Positions 9,546 through 18,157 are shown, counted from the first letter of the stretch. The stretch: DNA of 64,000 nucleotides from Pseudomonas marginalis (GCF_008692035.1 NZ_VTFG01000002.1:1116001-1180000); one strand, 5' to 3'. The notes: generated from the sequence alone by a model not told the origin. Translations and numbers: made by a program.

Positions 9546-10799
9546 TTAGAGTTCCGAATCCCAGACCACCGTGACCTGGCCTGAATAGGTGGTGCCGCCA
9601 CGGCTGAGCATCTGGTCGGCGTAATCTTTCTTGACTTCGAAATGCAAGGTACCGGGCCGGCGATTGACGTAGAAACCAGGCTTGAACAGCTCGGTGCCGG
9701 CACCGCTGAGCAGCAGCGGCTGGCGGTTCACGGCGGCGCCGTCCTCGCGGGTCAGGCCGTAGGGCAGGCTGACGCTGACATCCACCGGCACTTGGTGGCC
9801 GTCGCTGGTGTTTTTCAACGCGCAGGTGTCACCGATGACCCACTCGCAGGCCATCTGCATCTTGAAACGCGACGATGCGGACATGTTGAAGGTCTGGTCA
9901 CGGAACAGGCGCGCCGGTTTGCGGCCCTGGTTCAGCCAGGCTTGCCAGCCGCCTTTAGGGACCAGTTCAATACGGTTTGCACCGGGAGGAACTTCGACCT
10001 TGAGTTCATGCAGCACAGACAGGGTGAAGTTCAGGGTCAGCGTAGGACTGCTGGGCATCATCATGTTGCCCAGGTCAAAGTCCTGTCCGGGCCCCACGGT
10101 ATATTGATGACTGCCGGTGTACTCCCCTGAAGACATGCCTAAAGGGTTAGGCGTGCTGAGTTCGTAGGCAAATTCCAGATGGCTGAAACGCATCGTGGGG
10201 ATATCGAACCTGGCCTGCTTGGCACATAGCGAACCAACGGGGGCTCCCCAGAAAAATGCAAACGACACGCCCCAATAGGCGCTCACCCCGGTACCTCGGC
10301 AAGGACTCGGCGCGTACACCCAATTAGAACCGGTCCACAAGCGTTCATGCGCCTGCAAAGGAGTAACGCCGCCCCCCACCAGGTTGACCAGATTCGGTAC
10401 CGAATACGTCGAACCGATCCCCAGGATCCGGACCCTGACCGTTTCCACTTCCTGGGTCTGTCGATGGATAACCGTCAGGTCCTGCCACTCCGTCGGGAGT
10501 TTAAACATTGCTCCTTGCCGGGGATCCGTATGAAACGCAGGAATCGTCCCAATGGATTCAGACGAAATACCAGCCCTGAGGCTGAATAGATTCAGGGCGG
10601 CACATTGAGCGGGATAAACCACGCAGTAACCCGTGTTCGGGGTTTTATTCTCGAACTTGTTCAAATGCGGATTTGCAGGGTCCGGCCGAAACTCAGCCTG
10701 GATGTTCATGTGTACCGCCATTGCGGGCATTGCCAGCAACGCCAATAGCGTACAGGCCGCAACGCTGGAGCAACGTCCTATCCGTTTCCACACCTTCAT
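9546..10799 (-). CDS. CblD/CfaE-like fimbrial tip adhesin 2
   Basis: A 417-residue exported two-domain tip protein. The signal peptide ends AMPAMA. The mature N-terminus HMNIQAEFRPDPANPHLNKF is followed by a lectin-like adhesin domain (to about residue 235) with several Cys. The C-terminal pilin domain (LFRDQTFNMSASSRFKMQ to the terminal VTVVWDSEL) receives the donor strand of the next subunit. The start is supported by GGAG 7 nt upstream. The C-terminal domain is almost identical to that of the preceding adhesin gene, whereas the N-terminal domains differ substantially. CblD/CfaE proteins initiate assembly at the usher and mediate attachment. Confidence 0.82.
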   Translation of the reverse strand: MKVWKRIGRCSSVAACTLLALLAMPAMAVHMNIQAEFRPDPANPHLNKFENKTPNTGYCVVYPAQCAALNLFSLRAGISSESIGTIPAFHTDPRQGAMFKLPTEWQDLTVIHRQTQEVETVRVRILGIGSTYSVPNLVNLVGGGVTPLQAHERLWTGSNWVYAPSPCRGTGVSAYWGVSFAFFWGAPVGSLCAKQARFDIPTMRFSHLEFAYELSTPNPLGMSSGEYTGSHQYTVGPGQDFDLGNMMMPSSPTLTLNFTLSVLHELKVEVPPGANRIELVPKGGWQAWLNQGRKPARLFRDQTFNMSASSRFKMQMACEWVIGDTCALKNTSDGHQVPVDVSVSLPYGLTREDGAAVNRQPLLLSGAGTELFKPGFYVNRRPGTLHFEVKKDYADQMLSRGGTTYSGQVTVVWDSEL

Positions 10800-10833
10800 G
10801 TCTTTACTCCAACACTACGTAACTGACGGCGCT

Positions 10834-12096
10834 TCATACTTGCGAATCCCAGACCACCGTGACCTGGCCCGAGTAGGTGCTGCCTCCCCGTTCGAGCATC
10901 TGTTCGGCGTAGTCTTTCTTGACCTCGAAGTGCAAGGTGCCGGGCCGTCGGTTGACATAGAACCCCGGTTGAAACAACTCGGTACCGGCACCGCTCAGCA
11001 GCAACGGCTGGCGATTCACCGGCGCACCGTCCCCGTGGCTCAAGCCATGGGGCAGGCTGACGCTGACATCCACCGGCACTGCGTGGCCGTCGGTGGCGTT
11101 TCTCAAGGCGCAGGTATCGCCCATCGTTCGCTCGCAGCCCAACTGCATCTTGAAGCGCGACGAGGCGGAGATATTGAAGGTCTGGTCACGGAACAGCCGC
11201 GCGGGTTTGCGGCCCTGGTTCAGCCAGGCCTGCCAGCCGCCCTGGGGCACCAGTTCAACGCGATTGCCCCCCGGCGGTACTTCGACCTTGAGGTCGTGCT
11301 CCACGCTCAAGGTGAAGTTGAACGTGAGGGCGTTCTTGGAGGGCATCATGACGTCGCCGAAATCGTAATCGCCGCCAGGGCCCATGGTGTAGGTGATGCT
11401 GCCGGTGTATTGCCCGCTGGACATGCCCAAGGGGTTGGGCGTGCGCAGTTCGTAGGCATACTCCATGGTGTTGACGTTCATCCTGAGCAGGTCCTGTGAC
11501 GGTTTCCGGCTGCAAGGGCCGGCCCCTTCAGGCGTCAGCCAGAAGTACGAAGCGGACGCGGTACCCGCTGCAAGATGGTTGGTGCTTTGGCAAGGGGAAG
11601 GAGCGTACCGCCACTGTGTTGACCAGGCGATCCCTGGCTGCCCCCATGCCGAAACGCCTGGAGGCCGGGGGACAGACCAATACCCGCCGATGCCAGCGAT
11701 CCGGACTTGAACGATCTCTGTTTCCTGGGTGGTGGCATGGGTCACGACCAAGTCACGCCAAGCGGACGGCACCTTGACCATGAAGCCCTGACGCTCCTCC
11801 TCATGATTGGCAATGATCGGTGCGACGCTGTTAATCCTGAGGGTAGTGTCCCGCAGGCTGAAAATACCCAACGCCTTGCAGCGCGCCGGAATATGCGCGG
11901 CGCAGATCGAGCTGATCGGCGTGGTGTTTTCGAATTTGTTCACCATGGGGTTGGACGGGTCGGGGCGAAACCGCGCGGTGATGTTCTCGTCGGCCGTTGC
12001 GCCAGCGGAACACAGCAGGACGGCCATGCCCAGGGCGAAACGGCGAGGCGGGCGGGCCCTGGGGTTTTTCATAACGTTGTTTAGTCTCGTCATCAT
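10834..12096 (-). CDS. CblD/CfaE-like fimbrial tip adhesin 1
   Basis: About 420 residues. After a basic leader and hydrophobic signal (FALGMAVLLCSAGATA), the mature protein begins with NITARFRPDPSNPMVNKFEN, the same opening as adhesin 2. A divergent adhesin domain with paired Cys follows, then a highly conserved C-terminal pilin domain ending VTVVWDSQV. The ATG at 12096 lies 2 bp after the usher stop and implies coupled translation. ATG 12072 is an alternative that gives a more compact signal peptide. Placement directly after the usher matches the cblC-cblD and cfaC-cfaE order. Confidence 0.83.
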   Translation of the reverse strand: MMTRLNNVMKNPRARPPRRFALGMAVLLCSAGATADENITARFRPDPSNPMVNKFENTTPISSICAAHIPARCKALGIFSLRDTTLRINSVAPIIANHEEERQGFMVKVPSAWRDLVVTHATTQETEIVQVRIAGIGGYWSVPRPPGVSAWGQPGIAWSTQWRYAPSPCQSTNHLAAGTASASYFWLTPEGAGPCSRKPSQDLLRMNVNTMEYAYELRTPNPLGMSSGQYTGSITYTMGPGGDYDFGDVMMPSKNALTFNFTLSVEHDLKVEVPPGGNRVELVPQGGWQAWLNQGRKPARLFRDQTFNISASSRFKMQLGCERTMGDTCALRNATDGHAVPVDVSVSLPHGLSHGDGAPVNRQPLLLSGAGTELFQPGFYVNRRPGTLHFEVKKDYAEQMLERGGSTYSGQVTVVWDSQV

Positions 12097-12098
12097 GC

Positions 12099-14624
12099 TC
12101 AACCGGCAATCTGTTCGGCGGTGGTGGAGTCGGCCAACGTATCCGGCGTGCAACGCAAGTCACCGATCATCAGCACGCTGTTTTCGCTGCGGGCCTTGGA
12201 GGGGTCGAGCCGGAACTGGCAGAGCAACTGGTTGTTACGGCGCACTTCGAGGGTGGGTGAACTGGCGTTCATTTCCAGCGAGAAGAAGCCGTCAACCTCG
12301 CTCACCCCACGGGTGGCGTGATTGATCACGTGCAAGCCCTTGAGCGGTTTGCCCTGGGGATCCACCAGGCGACCGAGAACGGTCACGGTTTGCATCACAC
12401 TGATCTTGCGATACTCCACGCCCCCCTTGTTCAAGTGGTAGCGCGTGCGCGGCGGCTGGATCGTGGCCGAGGGTGCATGGTTGCCTTCGAAGTCGAAGCT
12501 CACCGAGCTGCCCTTGTAGGCGGTGATCGGGATGAAGTTGCGGCCGGGGCGCAGGGCCGTGCTGCCGCCGCTCAGGTCGTCGGCGCGCAGGGCGATGTCA
12601 TCGACGTCGGTCTCCACGTCCACGATCAGGCCGGAACCGGTGCCGTGGTATTGGCTGGTGAGCACCATCTTCTGCTGGCCCAGGGCGAAGGTGCTGTCCA
12701 GGTTGAGGCCGCCGGACAACTCGTTGTTGAACGACGAGCGCTGGGCATAGCCATCACCACTGACAAACTCGTTTTCGAAACTGGCCATGCCGGACAAACC
12801 GACGCCGTAGGTGTCGGTGGTTGCCGTGGCGGACACGCTTTGCAGCATGTGGTCCTGCAGGTCCTTGCGGTAGGTCAGCGAGGCATTGTTGTCGCGGGTC
12901 CCGTCGCGGGAAGTCCGCGTGCCGATACTGGCGGACCATTGCTCGCCCGGCGCGCCAAGGGCCAGGCTGACGCTCAGGTCAATCCCGCGGTTGCGCCGGT
13001 CGCCCGTGCTGGCGCTGGCGGGCCGGTCGAACACTGACAGCCGCCAATTGGCGTCGTTGCCGAACAGGTGGGTGCGTTCGGTCCAGCCCAGGTCCAGGCC
13101 GACGCCTTCGTTATTGCCCTCGCTGTAGAACAGCCGGCCATTGATCGAACGCAGGTTGCTCAGGCGATGGTTGACCGAAATCGACGAACTGCTGGTCTGG
13201 CCGACAAAGATGTCGCGCTGGCGAATACGCGTGCCATCGGGCAGGTTTTCGTAGGTGTTGCGGGTGTCGAGCCAGCTGCGGGTGTGGTTGAACACCACGC
13301 TGCCCATGCCGTAGTTGTATAAGCCGTTGAGGTCGAGGCCGGTGCCGTACTTTTCCGACCAGTACACGTTGGCGTACAGGCTGGCCTGGTCGGCCAGGGT
13401 CCAGTCGATCGAGGAGCCGTACTGCATGTTGTCCTTGACCTGGCGCCCGGATACACCCAGCACCACACGGGGATGCGCCAGGTAATTGAGGGAAACGCCG
13501 GCAGTCGGACTGCCGCTGCTTTGTTCGTCGAAATTACTCAGCAGTTTGCTTTCCTGGCCGGCGAACAGGTTGTAGCGCCAACGCTCGTCGTGGTTGCGCC
13601 AGTTGTTGGGCTTGTACACCAGCTCCTGGGTGGTGCTGGTGATCTGGCCGTCTTCCACCAGGCGCACTTCCACTTCATAGATGCCACCGGGCAGTGGTCG
13701 GGTGTCCAGGCTGTGCAGGCCGCTGCCGACCGGCTGGGTGTTGATCAGCAGGCCGTTGCGGTAAATCTCCACCGATGCCTGGCGGCTGGCGGTGACGTAG
13801 ATCGGGTAGACCGCCGGTTTGGAGTTGTTGATCACCAGGCTGTCGGAACTGCCGTACATCACGCCGACCGCGGTGTCCGGGCTGGCACCGAAGGTGCGCA
13901 ACTGGCGGGTCAGGCCTTCGGCGTTGGGGGTGAAGTAACCCAGGCGCAGGAAGTTGCCCTGCAACTCGCGCTGGGTATAGAGCGCATACACCGCGTGGTT
14001 GAGGTCGTCGTCATCGGGACCGCCGAGGCGCGAGAACTGCATGTTCAGGGTCTGGCTCCACAGGCCCAGGCTGCTGCTGGCGTCGATGCCGAAGCGCCCG
14101 CCCAGGTCCTGGCCTTCGCCGCCGCTGAGGTTCAATTGGTTGCGTACGATCAGGCCGGTGCTGCCACCGGTGGGCAGGAAATAGTAGCGCTGCGCCTGCT
14201 CATCACGCTCGGCGTTTTCGGTCAGCAGCGACACCGTGGAGTTTTCCAGGTTGTAGTGCACGGCCATGAGCCCATCCGGGCAGTTGCTGGCGCAGGCACC
14301 CAGGGCCACACCCTGTTTCAGGTAATCGGCCCACTGGTCGCGCTCTTCGTCCTTGATCACGCTGCCGTCGTGGTCGGTAAAGTCGAGCAGGGTCATGCGG
14401 TCATCACGGGTCAGGACTATCATCGCCTCGGAGACAAACTCCTGATCCAACTCAACCCTGACCGCCAGCGGCACGTCGAAAAAGTGCTCTTCAAAGTCCG
14501 CCGGCAGTCCCTTGGCCTGGGACAGCAAACTACGAGGGGTTGTACCGTCGGCGGTACCTGCCGCCAACGCGCCCGCACAAAACAACAGGGCGAGCGCTGC
14601 CGCGATGGGAGTCATCGGGAACAT
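12099..14624 (-). CDS. CfaC/CblC-type outer-membrane fimbrial usher
   Basis: An 841-residue usher of the alternate chaperone-usher class. The signal peptide MFPMTPIAAALALLFCAGALA is followed by an N-terminal domain for chaperone-subunit docking. A long beta-barrel region has many Tyr/Trp-rich strands (for example YSEGNNEGVGLDLGWTERT), and an internal E-set/plug segment begins around ITAYKGSSVSFDFEGN. A C-terminal Ig-like domain has VTVLGRLVDPQGKPLKGLHV and two closely spaced Cys. The start at ATG 14624 is chosen for signal-peptide fit; the upstream extension begins with TTG and has no signal character. It forms the secretion pore through which both pilins and both adhesins must pass. Confidence 0.87.
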   Translation of the reverse strand: MFPMTPIAAALALLFCAGALAAGTADGTTPRSLLSQAKGLPADFEEHFFDVPLAVRVELDQEFVSEAMIVLTRDDRMTLLDFTDHDGSVIKDEERDQWADYLKQGVALGACASNCPDGLMAVHYNLENSTVSLLTENAERDEQAQRYYFLPTGGSTGLIVRNQLNLSGGEGQDLGGRFGIDASSSLGLWSQTLNMQFSRLGGPDDDDLNHAVYALYTQRELQGNFLRLGYFTPNAEGLTRQLRTFGASPDTAVGVMYGSSDSLVINNSKPAVYPIYVTASRQASVEIYRNGLLINTQPVGSGLHSLDTRPLPGGIYEVEVRLVEDGQITSTTQELVYKPNNWRNHDERWRYNLFAGQESKLLSNFDEQSSGSPTAGVSLNYLAHPRVVLGVSGRQVKDNMQYGSSIDWTLADQASLYANVYWSEKYGTGLDLNGLYNYGMGSVVFNHTRSWLDTRNTYENLPDGTRIRQRDIFVGQTSSSSISVNHRLSNLRSINGRLFYSEGNNEGVGLDLGWTERTHLFGNDANWRLSVFDRPASASTGDRRNRGIDLSVSLALGAPGEQWSASIGTRTSRDGTRDNNASLTYRKDLQDHMLQSVSATATTDTYGVGLSGMASFENEFVSGDGYAQRSSFNNELSGGLNLDSTFALGQQKMVLTSQYHGTGSGLIVDVETDVDDIALRADDLSGGSTALRPGRNFIPITAYKGSSVSFDFEGNHAPSATIQPPRTRYHLNKGGVEYRKISVMQTVTVLGRLVDPQGKPLKGLHVINHATRGVSEVDGFFSLEMNASSPTLEVRRNNQLLCQFRLDPSKARSENSVLMIGDLRCTPDTLADSTTAEQIAG

Positions 14625-14709
14625 GAACGGAATACTCTGAATTCGGACGTCAAAACAGGGAGACCGATCGACCGACAAACGCTGCCTGCCGACCGGTACC
14701 GCTACCCAA

Positions 14710-14729
14710 CAATAAGCCGCGGCTTATTG
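14710..14729 (-). terminator. Perfect 20-bp palindrome between major pilin and usher
   Basis: CAATAAGCCGCGGCTTATTG is an exact palindrome 18 bp after the major pilin stop and about 85 bp before the usher start. In RNA it folds into an 8-bp stem with a CGCG loop. Lacking a strong T-tract, it is better read as an attenuator or 3'-end stabiliser that keeps pilin mRNA more abundant than usher mRNA, as in other fimbrial operons. Confidence 0.55.
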
Positions 14730-14746
14730 AGTCAACGGGCTTGGCG

Positions 14747-15238
14747 TTACGGAGTAACGCGTGGCTCGTGGTCGAACACGATGGTGTAGTTGGTGGTGAA
14801 GAGGCCGGAAATGCCATCCGCCGGCTTGGCTGCGGCCACGACCAGATCCGCCTGGGTACCTGGGGTGGAACTGGCGTCGTCGACCACTTCCAGCGGCGAA
14901 CCGGTCAGCACCACACCGTTGAAGGTGTTCGTCAGTGCGATCGACGAAGTGCCGTTGGTCAACGAAGCAGGACCGCCTTCGATGTAGGCCTTGATCGAGC
15001 CATCCGTGTTCTTCACATCGTAGGTAGCGCGCAGCGAACTCAGTTCACCGCTGACGGTGTTGTAGGCCATGGTTTCATCACGACCGAAGTTGGGATCACG
15101 CGGCTGGACATGAAACTGCTTGGTAGGAATGGTGGCCTTGATGTTGATGACGCTGGTAGCTTCGCCGGCAGCGAACACGCTGGAAGAGCCAATAGCCAGA
15201 GCGATCAGTGGCAGCACGAAAGCGGTCTTTTTAAGCAT
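14747..15238 (-). CDS. CS1/CFA-I-type major fimbrial subunit (pilin)
   Basis: A 163-residue pilin with a clear Sec signal (MLKKTAFVLPLIALAIGSSSVFA). The mature N-terminal donor strand has alternating hydrophobics, SVINIKATIPTKQFHVQP, typical of CfaB/CblA subunits, and there is no Cys in the mature protein. ATG 15238 has AGG 8-10 nt upstream and a good signal start; ATG 15259 is less well placed. As the first gene of the operon next to a long regulatory region, it should be the abundant shaft subunit. Confidence 0.85.
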   Translation of the reverse strand: MLKKTAFVLPLIALAIGSSSVFAAGEATSVINIKATIPTKQFHVQPRDPNFGRDETMAYNTVSGELSSLRATYDVKNTDGSIKAYIEGGPASLTNGTSSIALTNTFNGVVLTGSPLEVVDDASSTPGTQADLVVAAAKPADGISGLFTTNYTIVFDHEPRVTP

Positions 15239-15420
15239 TTTAAGTACCTGTAGTGACATCAGTCTTTAGTTGAGAAACGGTTTCTCGCGCCGCAAGCAAT
15301 CGCGTAATGCGTGTCTTGCGACGCCGGTAAATACTCCCTCGAAAACCCATTCAACGATGCCAGCACATTCGTTTAACCGCGTAATTAATCACGACTGGGC
15401 AATACAGAAAAAAACAATAT

Positions 15421-15438
15421 TATTCAATACGTTGAATA
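15421..15438. promoter_or_regulatory. Inverted repeat in fimbrial promoter region
   Basis: TATTCAA-N4-TTGAATA, two 7-bp arms separated by TACG, about 185 bp upstream of the pilin start within the AT-rich zone. It has the size of a dimeric-regulator operator; the regulator is unknown. Confidence 0.4.
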
Positions 15439-15711
15439 TTAACTGTCATCTATGTATTACCTTTTCAAGCACTCGATACTACTTAGTTTATTCATTTATC
15501 TGTAGGACATTAACTACACGCACCGCAGACTCTAACTATTCAAGCGTTTCGCCTAAAGACGTACTTAATAAGTTTATTCCCAATTCATGAAATCGCCATT
15601 TAACGGTCAAATAAAGGATGGTAGCGCCGGAACGGATTGTGGGTCGTGACGCTCCTTCAGAAGCAGCTCTCGCCTGCCGGCACCGCTCGTCAGAAGATTT
15701 TGCATCGCTCA

Positions 15712-15725
15712 TAAGATATATCTTA
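15712..15725. promoter_or_regulatory. PadR/NfeR operator candidate
   Basis: TAAGATATATCTTA is a perfect 14-bp palindrome 33 bp upstream of the padR ATG. PadR regulators, including E. coli YqjI/NfeR, autoregulate through AT-rich dyads in exactly this position. The iron-related partner gene makes metal-responsive repression the likely role. Confidence 0.6.
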
Positions 15726-15758
15726 AGTTGTATCGAAATCAGACAAGAGAACATCACC

Positions 15759-16307
15759 ATGAGAGACCCTCATCACCACCGAGACCACGGTGAGCGCCAC
15801 GATGGCTTTGAAAAGCGCGCCGGCCGCGAACGCGGTGGGCGTGGCCCGCGTGTCTTCGCACCGGGTGACCTGAAACTGCTGCTGCCGGCGCTGATTGCCG
15901 AGCAGCCGTGCCACGGCTATGACTTGATCCGCCGCATCGAAACCCTGTTCGACGGCGCCTACAGCCCCAGCCCCGGGGTGATCTACCCCACGCTGACCTT
16001 CCTGGAAGAAAGCGAATTGATCGCCGGCGACGCCGAAGGTGGAAAAAAACGCTACACAATCACCGAGGCCGGTCGTCTCTTCCTAAGCGAACAGGCAGTG
16101 GCTCTCGACGGCATTCGCCTGCGCATGGACGTGAGCAAACGCTCGCTGCGCGGCCATGACCGCCCAGCGGAAATCCACGAGGCCGTGCATAACCTGCGCC
16201 ATGCCTTGCATTCGCACCACGGGCGCTGGAGCCCGGAAGAAATCGTTCGTGTCGCGGCGCTGCTCAACGGCGCCGCCCAAGCCATTGCCGACGGGACAGC
16301 TCAATGA
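15759..16307 (+). CDS. PadR-family metal-responsive repressor, YqjI/NfeR-like
   Basis: A 182-residue repressor. A His/Arg-rich N-terminal tail (MRDPHHHRDHGERHDGFEKR) precedes the PadR winged helix (LKLLLPALIAEQPCHGYDLI, then the wing around GVIYPTLTFLEESELI), and a C-terminal helical dimerisation region follows. The domain order and histidine-rich tail match E. coli YqjI (NfeR), whose tail binds nickel or iron and relieves repression of the ferric reductase YqjH. I start at ATG 15759 rather than upstream in the open frame because the His-rich tail begins there and the operator would otherwise be coding. It overlaps the next gene by ATGA. Confidence 0.85.
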   Translation: MRDPHHHRDHGERHDGFEKRAGRERGGRGPRVFAPGDLKLLLPALIAEQPCHGYDLIRRIETLFDGAYSPSPGVIYPTLTFLEESELIAGDAEGGKKRYTITEAGRLFLSEQAVALDGIRLRMDVSKRSLRGHDRPAEIHEAVHNLRHALHSHHGRWSPEEIVRVAALLNGAAQAIADGTAQ

Positions 16308-17071
16308 ATACGCAAGCCATCCACCGCGTGACCCACGAAATCAAACGGCGCCGCCTCGAAGTCGTGCGGGTAGTCGACCTCACCCCGCGCATGCGCCGCA
16401 TCACCCTGGGCGGCCCGGAACTGGCGGGCTTTATCAGCCTGGGCAGTGACGATCACATCAAGCTGCTGTTCCCGCAGAACGCTGCCGAACAAGCGGCGCT
16501 GGAAAGCCCGACCTTCAACATCAAGGGCGACGGCCCGCAACCGGCGATGCGCGACTACACGCCACGGCGCTTCGACCTGGACATCGGCGAGCTGGACATC
16601 GACTTCGTGCTGCACGGCGACGGCCCCGCCTCCACCTGGGCAGAACAGGCCACGGTCGGCCAGCACCTGTACATCGGCGGGCCACGGGGCTCGATGATCG
16701 TGCCGGATATGTTCGACAGCTATTTGCTGATCGGCGATGAGACGGCGATCCCGGCCATTGCTCGGCGCCTGGAAGAATTGCCGGCCGGGCGCAAGGTGCT
16801 GGCGGTGATCGAAATCGCCAATGCGGCGGAACGGCAGGCACTGGCAAGTGCTGCCGATGTGGAGGTGAAATGGGTCGTGCGCGGCCAGGACGACCTGCTC
16901 GACACCGTGCAGAAACTGACGCTGCCGAGCGGTTCGTTGTACAGCTTTGTCGCCACCGAAACCAGGCTGTCGCGCCAGGTACGCCGGGTGCTGCTGGACA
17001 CCCACAAGGTCAATGAGGCGTTCCTCAAGGCGGTGGGTTACTGGCGTGCGGAAGGCAGCGAAGAGGAGTAA
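16304..17071 (+). CDS. Siderophore-interacting protein (YqjH/ViuB-type ferric-chelate reductase)
   Basis: A 255-residue cytoplasmic flavoprotein of the SIP family. The N-terminal FAD-binding barrel carries the signature MRDYTPRRFD (about residues 82-91). The NAD(P)H-binding domain starts around YLLIGDETAIPAIARRLEEL, and the C-terminal YWRAEGSEEE is typical. It reduces ferric-siderophore or other ferric chelates to release Fe(II). The 4-bp overlap with the PadR gene and the single operator upstream suggest a self-contained, metal-controlled unit. In E. coli the two genes are divergent, so the co-directional arrangement differs. Confidence 0.9.
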   Translation: MNTQAIHRVTHEIKRRRLEVVRVVDLTPRMRRITLGGPELAGFISLGSDDHIKLLFPQNAAEQAALESPTFNIKGDGPQPAMRDYTPRRFDLDIGELDIDFVLHGDGPASTWAEQATVGQHLYIGGPRGSMIVPDMFDSYLLIGDETAIPAIARRLEELPAGRKVLAVIEIANAAERQALASAADVEVKWVVRGQDDLLDTVQKLTLPSGSLYSFVATETRLSRQVRRVLLDTHKVNEAFLKAVGYWRAEGSEEE

Positions 17072-17292
17072 GCCTCAACAAGGACACCGCTGCCGCTGAC
17101 AACCCCAGCGGCAGGCGCGTATCGAACGACGAGGCAGTACCTTTGCAGGTGATGGTGATCCCACCGTCCGGGCATGAATAGGTGAGCCGGCGGTTGCTGC
17201 GGTGGATCGTGTCGGCGGATCGGTACCTATTGCTCTTTGGTGCACATTGCCGAATGTTGATATCGATCGGGTTGTTATGTTGATCGTGCAGG

Positions 17293-17919
17293 TTAAATTC
17301 GGGGTGATTTCAAGGTCCTGTCCAGGCCGACCGCCGCCAGGGCAACCAGCACGAACCCCAGCAGGATCCCCCCGGCATTCACAAACACATGTGGATAACC
17401 CAGGGTGCCGACATCGATGAACGGGTACTGGTACTGCCCGAGCAAATCCCCACGCAGCAGCACATAGCCGAAGTACACCAACGGGTAGATGACCCACAGG
17501 CCAATGTGCTTGAGGCGCAACTGGCCCTTGGGCACGCAGCGCCACCAGTACAGCACGAACAGCAGCGGCATCACGTCGTGCAGCAGCTCATCAGCGATCC
17601 ATTGAAAACCTTCGGGATGCCACAGATGCCGCAGCAACAGGCTGTAGGCCAGGCCCACCACCACGATGCTGACGGCGATGCCGCTGCTGACACCGGGGGT
17701 GAGGAAAAACCGCCTGGCTGCAGAATCGCGCTTCACCCACGCATAGCTCAGCACCACCGCTGCCAGGGTATTGGTCAGCACCGTGAAGAAACTGAAGAAG
17801 TTGATCAACCCACCGAGCAGGCTGGCGCCGGACTCCCAGCGCGAATAGAAAATCAGGTATTGCTGAATCGCCAGGCCCACCCAACCGGTCAGCGCCGCTG
17901 CCGCCACATACCGCTTCAT
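17293..17919 (-). CDS. Pr6Pr-family integral membrane protein
   Basis: A 208-residue protein with about six hydrophobic segments. The pattern FFSFFTVLTNTLAAV near residues 42-56, the HDVMPLLFVLYW segment and the YPLVYFGYVLLRG-YPF-D segment are what I associate with the Pr6Pr/FAR-17a-AIG1-like membrane family. Biochemical function in bacteria is unknown. It begins 4 bp after the VF530-family gene, so the two are cotranscribed. The 220 bp between its 3' end and the SIP gene hold no convincing gene. Confidence 0.72.
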   Translation of the reverse strand: MKRYVAAAALTGWVGLAIQQYLIFYSRWESGASLLGGLINFFSFFTVLTNTLAAVVLSYAWVKRDSAARRFFLTPGVSSGIAVSIVVVGLAYSLLLRHLWHPEGFQWIADELLHDVMPLLFVLYWWRCVPKGQLRLKHIGLWVIYPLVYFGYVLLRGDLLGQYQYPFIDVGTLGYPHVFVNAGGILLGFVLVALAAVGLDRTLKSPRI

Positions 17920-17923
17920 GAGG

Positions 17924-18157
17924 TCAATCCAGCGGGCGTTTGGTGCGCATCAGCTTGACGTACAAGCCTTCGACCTTCTCCCGCGCCCATGGGGTCTTGC
18001 GCAGGAAGGTCAGGCTCGACTTGATGCTCGGGTCGCTCTTGAAGCAACGGATATCAATGCGTTCGGCCAGGCCTGCCCATTCGTAGTGTTCCACCAGGGT
18101 GGTGAGGACGTGTTGCAGGGTCACGCCGTGGAGGGGGTCGTTGTTTGTCGCGGTCAT
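17924..18157 (-). CDS. VF530-family DNA-binding protein (DUF2132)
   Basis: A 77-residue protein whose whole length matches the VF530 family: DPLHGVTLQHVLTTLVEHYEW, then IRCFKSDPSIKSSLTFLRKTPWAR and a basic C-terminus. The family fold suggests nucleic-acid binding; no physiological role is established. It is read away from znuD and leads directly into the membrane protein gene. Confidence 0.85.
   Translation of the reverse strand: MTATNNDPLHGVTLQHVLTTLVEHYEWAGLAERIDIRCFKSDPSIKSSLTFLRKTPWAREKVEGLYVKLMRTKRPLD

Larger units (their letters stand above)
15239..15758. other. AT-rich divergent regulatory region of the fimbrial operon and padR
   Basis: A 520-bp stretch without a supportable gene, visibly richer in A+T than its surroundings, especially 15380-15600. 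It contains GAGAAACGGTTTCTC (15272-15286, a 7+1+7 inverted repeat in the pilin leader), an inverted repeat at 15421-15438, and the padR operator at 15712-15725. AT-rich leaders in front of fimbrial genes are common targets of H-NS-like silencers (MvaT/MvaU in Pseudomonas); that is inference here. Confidence 0.6.

Noticed and set aside
17072..17292. Possible small gene between the SIP and Pr6Pr genes
   Set aside because: The minus-strand frame crossing it has no ribosome site or domain and runs into the Pr6Pr gene antiparallel reading; treated as non-coding.
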